A stretch of 64,000 bases of DNA from Microbacterium sp. RURRCA19A (lineage in GTDB: Bacteria; Actinomycetota; Actinomycetes; Actinomycetales; Microbacteriaceae): positions 344,977 through 408,976 of the forward strand of contig NZ_FTNQ01000003.1 of NCBI RefSeq assembly GCF_900156455.1, given 5' to 3'. A model generated the notes under the pieces. That model ran no database searches. It was not told where the DNA came from and saw only the letters and a program-made list of their open reading frames with translations. The position numbers were made by a program, and so were the translations under genes. This document shows, piece by piece, positions 32,259 to 40,624 of the stretch; position 1 is the stretch's first letter; each line of letters opens with the position of its first letter.

Positions 32259-33845
32259 ATGACCACCGACACCGCGGCCCGCACCGGCGAGCCGACCAGC
32301 GTCCGGCGTCCGCGGGCGTGGTTCTGGGCCGCCCTCGCGGGGCTCGTCTCGGCCGCGTCCCTGCTCGCCGTCGCCGAACTGTTCGCGGTGCTCGTGGCGC
32401 GATCCGCGAGCCCCGTGCTCGCGGTCGGCTCGTTCATCGTCGACATCGTGCCCCGCCCGCTGAAGGAGCTCGCGATCACCGTGTTCGGCGAGTCCGACAA
32501 GATCGCGCTGCTCGCCGGCGTCGGGCTCGGCGCCGGTGTCGCGGCCGCGATCGCCGGTTTCGTCGAGTACCGGTTCCGCCCGGTCGGCGCGATCCTGCTC
32601 GGCGTCGGCGGGGCGCTGGCCACCGCCGCCATCGTCACGCGCGCGGGTGCGACCGCGCTCGCCTGGCTGCCGCCCGTCCTCGGCACCGTGGTCGGCGTCG
32701 TGCTCCTCCTCCTGCTGAGCCGTCGTCTGCGACGGTGGTCCGCCGCGGCCTCCGACGGCGACGCGACCGCGGCCGGCGTGGACCGCCGCGGCTTCTTCCT
32801 CCTCTCCGGCATCGCCGCCGCGACCGCCGTCGTGGTGGGTGTGGGCGCGCGCGTCGTCAACGCCGCCACCGCGTCGGTCGCCGCCGCTCGCGACGCGCTG
32901 CGCCTTCCCGCGGTCCGCAGCACGGTGACCGTGCCCGAGGGTGCGTCGCTCGACGTCCCGGGCCTGTCGCCGATCATCACGCCGAACGCGGACTTCTACC
33001 GCGTCGACACCGCCCTCACCGTGCCGAACGTCGACCCGTCCACGTGGCGTCTGAGCATCGAGGGCATGGTCGACAAGCCCATCGAGCTCACCTTCGACGA
33101 TCTCGTCAACATGGGCCTGGACGAGTACGGCGTGACCCTCACGTGCGTGTCGAACGAGGTCGGCGGAGGCCTCGTCGGCAATGCGATCTGGCAGGGCGTC
33201 CCCATCCGCGACGTGCTGCGCATGGCCGCGCCGCAGGGCGACGCCGACATGGTGCTCTCCGAGAGCGTCGACGGGTACACGGCATCCACTCCCCTGTCCG
33301 CCCTGACCGACGACGGGTTGGATGCCATCTTCGCGGTGGCCATGAACGGCGAACCGCTGCCGTTCGAGCACGGATTCCCCGTCCGCATGGTCGTGCCGGG
33401 CCTGTACGGCTACGTGTCGGCGACCAAGTGGGTGACCAAGCTCACCGTGACCCGCTTCGACGAGATGGAGGCGTACTGGACTCCGCGCGGGTACTCCGCG
33501 GAAGCGCCGATCAAGATGTCGTCGCGCGTGGACACCCCCAAGATCGGTACGCCCGTCTCCGCCGGCAAGGTCCCCATCGCCGGAATGGCGTGGGCGCAGC
33601 CGATCGGCGTGAAGACCGTCGAGGTGAGCATCGACGACGGCGACTGGCAGCAGGCGACCCTCTCGACGCCCATCAACGACCAGTCGTGGGTGCAGTGGGT
33701 CCTCGAGTGGGACGCGCAGCCCGGATCGCACTACATCACCGTCCGCGCGACCGACACGCAGGGCAACGTGCAGATCCAGGAACCCGCCGCGATCGCGCCC
33801 AACGGGTCGAGCGGCTGGCAGCGCACCCTTGTCACGGTCCGCTGA
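32259..33845 (+). CDS. membrane-anchored sulfite-oxidase-like molybdopterin oxidoreductase
   Basis: A 528-aa protein. The N-terminal 160 residues hold four to five transmembrane segments, followed by a twin-arginine-like DRRGFFLLSG (175-184) that starts another helix. The catalytic domain of the sulfite oxidase/YedY (MsrP) superfamily spans about 215-420. Its molybdenum-ligating Cys is Cys296 in VTLTCVSNEVGG, with RMVVPGLYGYVSATKWVTKLTV as the family motif. A C-terminal Mo-co dimerisation domain (VPIAGMAWAQPIGVKTVEVSIDDGDWQQATL) ends the chain. The active site faces outward. Substrate unknown; sulfite and methionine sulfoxide are family examples. RBS AGGAAGAGGG precedes the ATG. Confidence 0.93.
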   Translation: MTTDTAARTGEPTSVRRPRAWFWAALAGLVSAASLLAVAELFAVLVARSASPVLAVGSFIVDIVPRPLKELAITVFGESDKIALLAGVGLGAGVAAAIAGFVEYRFRPVGAILLGVGGALATAAIVTRAGATALAWLPPVLGTVVGVVLLLLLSRRLRRWSAAASDGDATAAGVDRRGFFLLSGIAAATAVVVGVGARVVNAATASVAAARDALRLPAVRSTVTVPEGASLDVPGLSPIITPNADFYRVDTALTVPNVDPSTWRLSIEGMVDKPIELTFDDLVNMGLDEYGVTLTCVSNEVGGGLVGNAIWQGVPIRDVLRMAAPQGDADMVLSESVDGYTASTPLSALTDDGLDAIFAVAMNGEPLPFEHGFPVRMVVPGLYGYVSATKWVTKLTVTRFDEMEAYWTPRGYSAEAPIKMSSRVDTPKIGTPVSAGKVPIAGMAWAQPIGVKTVEVSIDDGDWQQATLSTPINDQSWVQWVLEWDAQPGSHYITVRATDTQGNVQIQEPAAIAPNGSSGWQRTLVTVR

Positions 33846-33962
33846 CGGTACGCGAAACGTCCGGCGGACGACTCGTGTCAAGCGCTGGTCTTCCCTGTGT
33901 GGATCGCGGCATGATCGGGGCATGCCTTCAGCAAGCATCCCGCCCCGCATCGGCCGAACCGC

Positions 33963-35078
33963 ATGAGCGTGGCCGAGGACGACACCTCCCCGTTCCGCGC
34001 CGCGCCCCCCTCACCCGACGAGGTCAGACCCATCGCTAGCCTGCGCCGCACCCTGCCACCGGACTGGGACGGCCAGGTCGACCAGTTCGCCATCGTCAAG
34101 CTCGACGGCGGCGGCATCGTGCGCGGGTGGAACGCCGGAGCCGAACTCATCAAGGGCTACGCGGAGCACGAGATCGTGGGAGAGCATTTCTCGCGCTTCT
34201 ACCGCGAGGAGGACCGCCGCCGCGGCCTCCCGAACAAGCTCCTCGCCGCCGCGCAGCGCGACGGACACGTGGAGGACATCGGGTGGCGGGTCCGCCAGGA
34301 CGGTAGCGAGTTCTGGGCGAGCGTGACGATCTCCGCGATCCGCAGCGAATCCGGGCAGGTGCTCGGGTTCGTGAAGATCGTCCGCGACCTCACGAGCGAG
34401 AAGCAGTCGGCCGACGAGCAGGCCGCCCTGCAGAGGACGTTCGCGCACGACCTGCTGTCGCCGGTCACTGCGCTTCGCGGCTATCTCGACCTGATGGCCG
34501 AGGAGCTCCCCGCCGACCATCGGCTCCTGCGCCTGGCGGGAGAGGCGAGCGACCACCTCGTCGCGATGGCGCAGGCACTCATGTCCGACGCGAACGCGCG
34601 CCCCGAGCGCGGGCGTCGCCGCGTCACCCTGGACCTCGTGGCGCGGGGCGCGGTCGCCCTGGTGCTCCCGGGCGACGCCCCTCACCGCATCGCCTATGGA
34701 CAGATGGATGCCGTCCCGGTCGTGGGCGACGTCCTCGGCCTCCGCCGCGCCGTGGCGAACGTGCTGGAGAACGCCGCGAAGTACTCGGACGACGTCATCG
34801 AGGTGCAGGTCTACGAGACCGACGAGGGCGCCACGGTGTCGGTGCGGGACGGGGGTCGTGGCATCCATCCCGACGACCTGCGGACCGTGCTCGACGAAGG
34901 AGAACGCGGGAGGCTGGCGGATGCGCGCGACGGGGGCAGTGGGATCGGTCTGGCGAGCGTCCGGCACATCCTGCAGGAGCACAGCGGCACAGTGCGGATC
35001 GCGAGCGAGCTGGGCGCAGGGACGACCGTGACCCTCACGATTCCCCGCGCCGAGGACGAGGTCACTCCGAGCGAGTGA
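33963..35078 (+). CDS. PAS-domain soluble histidine kinase
   Basis: A 371-aa cytoplasmic kinase with no membrane helix. A PAS domain with PAC covers about 40-145 (FAIVKLDGGGIVRGWNAGAELIKGYAEHEIVGEHFSRFY ... VLGFVKIVRDLTSEKQ), typical of bacteriophytochrome-type PAS folds. HisKA has His162 in FAHDLLSPVTALRGYLDLM; HATPase has NVLENAAKYSDD, VRDGGRGIHPDDL and GGSGIGLASVRHILQEHSG. No response regulator is adjacent, so it is an orphan. Its last 17 bp overlap the convergent nicotinamidase gene. Confidence 0.93.
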   Translation: MSVAEDDTSPFRAAPPSPDEVRPIASLRRTLPPDWDGQVDQFAIVKLDGGGIVRGWNAGAELIKGYAEHEIVGEHFSRFYREEDRRRGLPNKLLAAAQRDGHVEDIGWRVRQDGSEFWASVTISAIRSESGQVLGFVKIVRDLTSEKQSADEQAALQRTFAHDLLSPVTALRGYLDLMAEELPADHRLLRLAGEASDHLVAMAQALMSDANARPERGRRRVTLDLVARGAVALVLPGDAPHRIAYGQMDAVPVVGDVLGLRRAVANVLENAAKYSDDVIEVQVYETDEGATVSVRDGGRGIHPDDLRTVLDEGERGRLADARDGGSGIGLASVRHILQEHSGTVRIASELGAGTTVTLTIPRAEDEVTPSE

Positions 35079-35637
35079 GACGCGCTCCGGCCGTCTCGAT
35101 CTCCGACAGGGCCGCGGCGCTGGAATCGGGGTGCACCCCAGCGACGAGGTCGGTCAGCACCCTCACCGTGCGACCGGCACGGAGAGCGTCGAGTGCGGAG
35201 GCGCGCACGCAGTAATCGGTCGCGATACCGACGATGTCGATGTCGCGGATGCCGTGCTCGTCGAGGATGCCGGTCGCGGTGCGACCGTCGTCGGTCACTC
35301 CCTCGAACAGCGAGTACGCGGGTCGGCCCTGCCCTTTCTTGAGGTGGTGGGTGACCCGGCGGGTGTCGAACACCTCGTCGTAGTCGGCTCCGTAGGTTCC
35401 CCCGACGCAGTGCACGGGCCACGTGTCGACGAAGTCGGGTTCGGCCGAGAAATGGCCGCCGTTGTCGTCGTCGCCGTGGTGCCAGTCGCGCGAGGCGACG
35501 ACGACCGCGTAGTCGTCGGCGTGCGCATCGAGGTACCGCGAGATGCGTTCGGCGACCGCGTCGCCGCCGACGACGCCGAGGGCGCCGCGTTCGGTGAAAT
35601 CGTTCTGGACGTCGACGATGAACAGTGCCCGGCTCAT
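35062..35637 (-). CDS. pncA: nicotinamidase / isochorismatase family
   Basis: A 191-aa amidohydrolase. Catalytic triad Asp9 (FIVDVQNDF), Lys100 or Lys101 (HHLKKGQG) and Cys143 (ATDYCVRASALDALRAG). Metal-site residues Asp51/His53 (SRDWHHGD) and His62 follow the nicotinamidase pattern. It converts nicotinamide to nicotinic acid for NAD salvage. PncA also activates pyrazinamide in mycobacteria. Starts at the ATG at 35637 with no unusual features. Confidence 0.94.
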   Translation of the reverse strand: MSRALFIVDVQNDFTERGALGVVGGDAVAERISRYLDAHADDYAVVVASRDWHHGDDDNGGHFSAEPDFVDTWPVHCVGGTYGADYDEVFDTRRVTHHLKKGQGRPAYSLFEGVTDDGRTATGILDEHGIRDIDIVGIATDYCVRASALDALRAGRTVRVLTDLVAGVHPDSSAAALSEIETAGARLTRSE

Positions 35638-35674
35638 GACCCGAGCCTACGCGCGGCCGGAGTGGCGGGAGCCG

Positions 35675-36070
35675 TCATCCACGTGTGAACAGCAGGACGA
35701 TCGAGAGGGCGAACGCCACCGCGCCGAGCCCGAGGACACCCACCGCGAGCAGGGAGACGAACCGGACCAGCGGCGACGAGCGCGTCAGCCGCATGCGATG
35801 CTGCGACCCGCGGCGCGCGAAGACATCGGCCATGTCGGCGTCGCCGATGCGGGCGTCGTCGTGCGGCGAGAGGGGGGCTTCGTTGACTCCCCCGTTCTCG
35901 TCGAACCAGCGGACGACGCGGTGGTCCTCGACGTCTTCGACCACGGCGCGCACGGGGACCCAGGTGCCGTCGGCGACGTAGAGGATCAGGGCCGCCACCG
36001 CGAGGAGGATTCCCGCCCCGAGACCGACCCACGTGAAGAGCTCGATGACGACATCGACGACGTTCGACAC
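35675..36070 (-). CDS. two-helix membrane protein, unknown
   Basis: A 131-aa protein with an N-terminal membrane helix (LFTWVGLGAGILLAVAALILYVADG), a short globular domain with WVPVRAVVEDVEDHRVVRWFDENGGVNEAPLSP, and a second helix (FVSLLAVGVLGLGAVAFALSIVLLF). The segment around VRAVVEDVEDHRVVRWFD resembles the beta-strand domain of DUF3592-like proteins, but I cannot name the family. Its start is 37 bp downstream (minus strand) of nothing coding, and its stop is 37 bp from the pncA start, so it may be first in a two-gene unit. Confidence 0.75.
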   Translation of the reverse strand: MSNVVDVVIELFTWVGLGAGILLAVAALILYVADGTWVPVRAVVEDVEDHRVVRWFDENGGVNEAPLSPHDDARIGDADMADVFARRGSQHRMRLTRSSPLVRFVSLLAVGVLGLGAVAFALSIVLLFTRG

Positions 36071-36181
36071 GGGGGCTCCTGCGGGCGGGGCGATGGTCTC
36101 CGCGCCGAGGCGCGACGGTGGAGCTTCAGCCTATCGGGCTGTCGGAACCCGCCCCGTGCCGCCGATCGGGACGGGGGAACA

Positions 36182-36212
36182 CGAAAGGCCCGGGGGGAAC
36201 CCGGGCCTTTCG
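36182..36212 (-). terminator. hairpin terminator after tRNA-Thr
   Basis: A perfect 13-bp stem (36182-36194 with 36200-36212; CGAAAGGCCCGGG and complement) with a 5-nt loop, 8 bp past the 3' end of tRNA-Thr. No long T-run on the minus strand. Confidence 0.65.
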
Positions 36213-36220
36213 GTTTGTGC

Positions 36221-36296
36221 TGGAGCCGCCTAAGGGAATCGAACCCTTGACCTATTCATTACGAGTGAATCGCTCTGCCGTCTGAGCTAAGGCGGC
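36221..36296 (-). tRNA. tRNA-Thr (anticodon CGT)
   Basis: A 76-nt cloverleaf with encoded CCA. The acceptor stem GCCGCCT pairs with AGGCGGC. The anticodon arm is ATTCA-CTCGTAA-TGAAT with CGT at the centre, and the T arm contains GGTTCGATTCC. It reads ACG, the preferred Thr codon family in a high-GC genome. Confidence 0.97.
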
Positions 36297-36367
36297 GCGC
36301 GCCGCTGACGCGTGCACGATCATCGATCTTACATGCTCAGCGGGCCACCCGACGAATCGGCGCCCGC

Positions 36368-37033
36368 TCAGTAGTCGCCGGTGGCGGAGCGGTCGGCGAG
36401 GATGTCGCGGCTCGACGACAGACCCAGGCGGGTCGCGCCGGCGGCGATCATGTCTTCGGCGGCGGCGCGGGTGCGGATGCCTCCGGATGCCTTGACCTCG
36501 GCACGGTCGCCGACGGTCCGCTTCATGAGCGCGACGGCGTGGACGCTGGCCCCTCCGGCGGGGTGGAAACCGGTGGACGTCTTGACGAAGTCGGCACCCG
36601 CGGCGACCGCGGCCTCGCAGACCGCGACGATCGCCTCATCGGAGAGTGCGGCGGCTTCGATGATGACCTTGAGCACGGTCGGTGCGGGGACCGCGGCCCG
36701 GACCGCGCGGATCTCGGCCTCCACGACCTCGTAGCGTCCCTCGACGGCGGCGCCGATGTCGATGACCATGTCGATCTCGTCGGCGCCCTGGGCGACCGAC
36801 AGCGCCGCCTCGGCGGCCTTGACCTCGGCGTGGTGCTTGCCGCTGGGGAACCCGCAGACGACGGCGACCTTGAGCCCCTCGGGCACCTCGACCGGCAGGA
36901 ACGACGGCGACAGGCAGACGCTGTACGTGCCGAGCTCCGCGGCGTCGGCGATGGTGCGTTCGACGTCGGCGCGGGTCGCTTCGGGCTTGAGCAGCGTGTG
37001 GTCGATGTAGGTGGCCAGGTCGGGGGTGGTCAT
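36368..37033 (-). CDS. deoC: deoxyribose-phosphate aldolase
   Basis: A 221-aa class I aldolase that splits 2-deoxyribose 5-phosphate into glyceraldehyde 3-phosphate and acetaldehyde in deoxynucleoside catabolism. The Schiff-base Lys151 is in [14 protein letters not shown], with Asp83-type residues in [13 protein letters not shown] and Lys122 in [13 protein letters not shown]. The length is normal for the bacterial short form. Starts at ATG 37033 after GAAGGAGC. No other deo genes are adjacent. Confidence 0.96.
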   Translation of the reverse strand: MTTPDLATYIDHTLLKPEATRADVERTIADAAELGTYSVCLSPSFLPVEVPEGLKVAVVCGFPSGKHHAEVKAAEAALSVAQGADEIDMVIDIGAAVEGRYEVVEAEIRAVRAAVPAPTVLKVIIEAAALSDEAIVAVCEAAVAAGADFVKTSTGFHPAGGASVHAVALMKRTVGDRAEVKASGGIRTRAAAEDMIAAGATRLGLSSSRDILADRSATGDY

Positions 37034-37117
37034 GGTGCTCCTTCGGGCGGGGACGACGACAAGCCTACGTTCCGCGCGCCCGCCGCGCGCTTCGCGATCG
37101 CTGCGACGGCGAGCCCG

Positions 37118-37135
37118 CGACCGATGTGTCGGTCG
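37118..37135 (-). terminator. small hairpin between peptidase and deoC
   Basis: A 7-bp stem (CGACCGA/TCGGTCG) with the tetraloop TGTG, 14 bp past the stop of the TAP-like peptidase. Short and without a T-run, so weakly supported. Confidence 0.35.
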
Positions 37136-37148
37136 GCCGACGCGACGG

Positions 37149-38696
37149 TCAGCCGCAGCGGAGGCCGTTCTCGGGCACCGTGCCGTCGACCAGATAGGCG
37201 TCGACCGCGTCGGTCACGCAGGCATTGCCCTTGTTGTAGCCGAGGTGGCCCTCGCCGACGTTGGTGATCAGGACGCCCTGCGCCAGCTGCGACGCGAGGC
37301 TCTGCGCCCCCTCGTATGGGGTGGCGGGGTCGCCCGTCGTCCCGACAACGACGATCGGCGGGGAGCCGGGCGCGGTGATCGGTTCGCGGACGCCGGTGGG
37401 CGGCGCGGGCCACGTCGCGCACGGGTCGCCGCCTGCTCCGGCCCAGTACGGGGCGATGACGGGGGCCTGGACGTCGAGCTCTTTCTGGAGCGCCGCGAGG
37501 TCGGCATCCGTCCCCTCGTCGGGGTAGTCCATGCAGTTGTAGGCGACGAACGCCTCCATGGTGTTGCCGCCGTACGTGTCGCCCATGCGGCCGTTGTAGA
37601 AGTCGGCGAGTTGGAACGCGACATCCGCGCGCCCGTTGCTGACGTCGGTCAGTGCCGAACGCAGGTACGGCCAGCTCTCTTCGCTGTACAGCGCCGCGGT
37701 GATGGCCGTCATCAGCGAATCGCCGCCGAGCTTCCGACCGTCGGCCGCGGTGATCGGGCGGGCGTCGACGCGGGCCAGGAGGGCGGAGAGATCGGACATC
37801 GCGTCGTCGACGCTGCCCGCGAAGGCGCATTCGTTCGTCGCCAGGCAGTCGGCCATGAACGCGCGGAGCGACTGCTCGAAGCCGACGGCCTGCCGCAGCG
37901 ACGTGTCGGAACCCGAGACGCTGGGGTCGATCCCGCCGTCGAGCACCATGCGTCCGACGCGCTCGGGGAAGAGTCCGGCGTAGGTCGTGCCGAGGAACGT
38001 GCCGTACGAGTAGCCGAGATAGTTGAGCTTCGAGTCGCCGAGCACCGCACGGAGCACGTCCATGTCACGCGCGGAGTTCGCGGTGGTGATGTAGGGCAGG
38101 ATGCCGTCGCTGCGGTCCCGGCAGGCTTTCGTGAAGTCAGCGGCGCGCTGGTCGAGGGCGGCTCGCCGTTCGTCGCTGCCGCGCGCTCCGGGCGGGATGT
38201 CGTAGAGGTAGGCGTCGAGCTGCGGCGGGTCGTAGCAGGTGACCGCGGTGGACTCGCCCACTCCGCGCGGGTCGAAGCCGATCACGTCGTAGGCCGCGGT
38301 GAGCTTGTCGTCGACGAGGATCGACAGCGCCTGCTTCATCAGCGAGACGCCCGCGGCCCCGGGGCCGCCCGGATTGGTCAGGAGCGAGCCGATCGGCGCG
38401 CCCGAGGTCGCGCGGTGGCGCACCACGGCGAGCTGGAGATCACCGACGCTGGGGTCGCTGTAATCGCGCGGGACGGTCACTTTCGTGCAGTCCAGACCCG
38501 TGCCGCACTCCTGCCAGTCGAGCGTCTGCCCATAGTACGGGAGCAGTTCCGCGGACACCCCGTCGGTCTGCGGAGCGAGCGATGCCCCACCGCCCGGGGG
38601 CAGCGGCGGGATCTGGGCGTAGAGGCATCCGGACAGGGCGACGGCGAGGGCCACGACTCCGGCCACGGCCGTGGCGACGCGTCGGCGGAGGCTCAC
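37149..38696 (-). CDS. secreted TAP-like alpha/beta-hydrolase peptidase (lipoprotein)
   Basis: A 515-aa lipoprotein with lipobox ALSGC (Cys24). It is an alpha/beta hydrolase of the tripeptidyl aminopeptidase (SCO7095/TAP) group: oxyanion region [33 protein letters not shown], nucleophile Ser230 in [10 protein letters not shown], and the C-terminal TAP domain with [24 protein letters not shown] and the catalytic His in [16 protein letters not shown]. It probably removes N-terminal peptides outside the cell. It starts at a GTG overlapping the holB stop (GTGA), a common actinobacterial arrangement. Confidence 0.93.
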   Translation of the reverse strand: MSLRRRVATAVAGVVALAVALSGCLYAQIPPLPPGGGASLAPQTDGVSAELLPYYGQTLDWQECGTGLDCTKVTVPRDYSDPSVGDLQLAVVRHRATSGAPIGSLLTNPGGPGAAGVSLMKQALSILVDDKLTAAYDVIGFDPRGVGESTAVTCYDPPQLDAYLYDIPPGARGSDERRAALDQRAADFTKACRDRSDGILPYITTANSARDMDVLRAVLGDSKLNYLGYSYGTFLGTTYAGLFPERVGRMVLDGGIDPSVSGSDTSLRQAVGFEQSLRAFMADCLATNECAFAGSVDDAMSDLSALLARVDARPITAADGRKLGGDSLMTAITAALYSEESWPYLRSALTDVSNGRADVAFQLADFYNGRMGDTYGGNTMEAFVAYNCMDYPDEGTDADLAALQKELDVQAPVIAPYWAGAGGDPCATWPAPPTGVREPITAPGSPPIVVVGTTGDPATPYEGAQSLASQLAQGVLITNVGEGHLGYNKGNACVTDAVDAYLVDGTVPENGLRCG

Positions 38697-39868
38697 GGCG
38701 CGGATCCGTTCGCGACGGTGATCAGCAGACTCTCGAGGGCGAGCAGCGGGGCCGCGTTCTGCTCGAGGTTGCGGCGGGTGTCGGTGATCCGGTCGAGGAC
38801 GCCCAGCGTGCGGGCAGGGGTCCACTCGGTGGCGAGGGAGCGCAGATCGTCGATCCTTTCGGCGTTGACGAGATCGCCGTCGCGCCCGTACTGGAGCATG
38901 ACGACGTCGCGGAAGAGCGACTGGAGGTCGGTGAGCACGCGGTCGATGCCGTCGCGGAGGCTGCGGGTGGCCCGGCGCTTCTGGTCGTCTTCGAGGGCGT
39001 TGAGCTGTCCGCGGACGCTCGGCGGGACCGCGGCGCCTTCGGCGACGCCGAGTGTGCGCAGCAGGCTGCGGCGTTCTTCTTCGTCGCGGGTGGCGGTGAG
39101 GGCCTTGGCGTCGTCGGTGGCGAGACGCACGATCTGCCCGGCCACCTCGACCGCGTCGCTGATGCCGCGGACGGCGAGCACCGCCGACAGCGTCTCGGCG
39201 CGGCGGGCGCGGGCGTCGTCGTCGGTGGCGAGGCGCTGGGCCATGCCGATGTGGCGCTGGGCGTGGCGTGCGGACTCTTCGGCGACGTCGGCGGGGACGC
39301 CGGTGCGTTCGACGATGAGCGAGGCCACGTCGGCGACCGATGGTTCGCGCAGGCGCAGGACCCGCACGCGCGAGCGGATCGTGGGGAGCAGGTCGGCGTC
39401 GCTGGGCGCGCAGAGCACCCAGACCGTCTGCTCGGGCGGTTCTTCGAGGGCTTTCAGCAGGACGTTGGAGGTGCGCTCGGCCATGCGGTCGGCGTCTTCG
39501 ACGACGATGACGCGGTGGCGCCCGAGCGACGGGGCGAACGACGCGCGTTCGACGAGGCGGCGGGCTTCGTCGATGCGGATGACGACCTGTTCGGTGCGCA
39601 GCGCCGTGAGATCGGGGTGGGTGCGGGCGAGGACCTGGCGTTGGGCGGCGTCGTCGCCGGGGTCGGCGATGAGCGCCGCCGCGAAGGCGTAGGCGAGGGT
39701 GGAGCGCCCGGAGCCGGGCGGACCGGTGATCAGCCACGCGTGGGCGAGGGCGGCGGGGTCGGCGGCCGCGGCGCGGAGTGTCTGGACGGCCTCGTCTTGC
39801 CCCCATACCGCATCCCACGGGAAGGGCAGGGCGGCGGTCTGCGAGGGGGACTCCACGGCGGCCGACAT
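38693..39868 (-). CDS. holB: DNA polymerase III subunit delta'
   Basis: A 391-aa clamp-loader subunit. The N-terminal AAA+ domain has the P-loop relic ITGPPGSGRSTLAYAFAAAL with Arg in place of the Walker Lys, consistent with delta' not hydrolysing ATP. It also has IRIDEARRLVERASFAPSLGRHRVIVVEDADRMAERTSNVLLKALEEPPEQTVWVLC, which includes the sensor and SRC-like region. Cys residues of the usual zinc module are absent. Start at ATG 39868; a GTG at 39898 would add 10 residues. It is coupled to the downstream peptidase by GTGA and lies 81 bp after tmk. Confidence 0.93.
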   Translation of the reverse strand: MSAAVESPSQTAALPFPWDAVWGQDEAVQTLRAAAADPAALAHAWLITGPPGSGRSTLAYAFAAALIADPGDDAAQRQVLARTHPDLTALRTEQVVIRIDEARRLVERASFAPSLGRHRVIVVEDADRMAERTSNVLLKALEEPPEQTVWVLCAPSDADLLPTIRSRVRVLRLREPSVADVASLIVERTGVPADVAEESARHAQRHIGMAQRLATDDDARARRAETLSAVLAVRGISDAVEVAGQIVRLATDDAKALTATRDEEERRSLLRTLGVAEGAAVPPSVRGQLNALEDDQKRRATRSLRDGIDRVLTDLQSLFRDVVMLQYGRDGDLVNAERIDDLRSLATEWTPARTLGVLDRITDTRRNLEQNAAPLLALESLLITVANGSAP

Positions 39869-39949
39869 GGGTTCCACCCTAATCGCGGGCACCGACACCG
39901 CCGCTGTCGATCGGCTGGGGGTCGGCAGGGCGTCGATCGGGTGCGCCGG

Positions 39950-40624
39950 TCACCCGAGTCGGGATGCCACGGCCTCGCGGACGCGTTCGGCGAGCGCGTC
40001 GGCGGGTTGCGTGGCATCCAGGACGAGGAAGCGCTCGGGTTCGGCCTCGGCGAGCGTGAGGAAGGCGGAGCGCACGCGTTCGTGGAACTCGGTCTTCTCG
40101 GCTTCCAGACGGTCGAAGGGCTTGTCGTCGGCGTCGAGTCGAGCCCGCGCGGACCCGGGGTCGAGGTCGAGCAGGACGGTGAGGTCGGGCAGGAGCCCGC
40201 CGGTGGCCCAGAGCGACAGTTCGCGCACGTCGCCGGGGTCGAGGACGCGTCCGGCGCCCTGGTACGCCACGGAGGAGTCGAGGTAGCGGTCCTGGATGAC
40301 GACGTCGCCGCGCGCGATCGCGGGTTGGACGACGGTCTCGATGTGGTGGGCGCGGTCGGCGGCGTAGAGCAGCGCTTCGGCGCGGGGGGCGATGTGTCCG
40401 CGGTGGTGCAGGACGATGTCGCGGATGCGCACGCCGACGTCGGTGCCGCCGGGTTCGCGTGTGCGCACGACTTCGCGCCCCTGGGACCGCAGCCATTCTT
40501 CGAGGAGCACGGCCTGGGTGGTCTTGCCGGCGCCGTCGCCGCCTTCGAAGGTGAGGAAGAGGCCGGGTCCCCCGGCCGTCGTCGCGTGGGGGGCGTGCGG
40601 CGGCCGGGGGGCGTCGGCGGTCAC
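39950..40624 (-). CDS. tmk: thymidylate kinase
   Basis: A 224-aa dTMP kinase. P-loop FEGGDGAGKTTQ (about 27-38), DR motif QDRYLDSSVAYQGAGR, TREPGGT and the lid region RLEAEKTEFHERVR. It makes dTDP for DNA synthesis. The start is a GTG overlapping the topA stop (GTGA). The first ~18 residues (Pro/His/Ala-rich) precede the family core, so the start may be a little downstream. The order topA-tmk-holB is typical of Actinobacteria. Confidence 0.95.
   Translation of the reverse strand: MTADAPRPPHAPHATTAGGPGLFLTFEGGDGAGKTTQAVLLEEWLRSQGREVVRTREPGGTDVGVRIRDIVLHHRGHIAPRAEALLYAADRAHHIETVVQPAIARGDVVIQDRYLDSSVAYQGAGRVLDPGDVRELSLWATGGLLPDLTVLLDLDPGSARARLDADDKPFDRLEAEKTEFHERVRSAFLTLAEAEPERFLVLDATQPADALAERVREAVASRLG

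Noticed and set aside
38697..39818. N-terminal extension of the TAP-like peptidase across holB
   Set aside because: Arg/His/Pro-rich antiphase translation of holB; the lipoprotein signal begins at GTG 38696.
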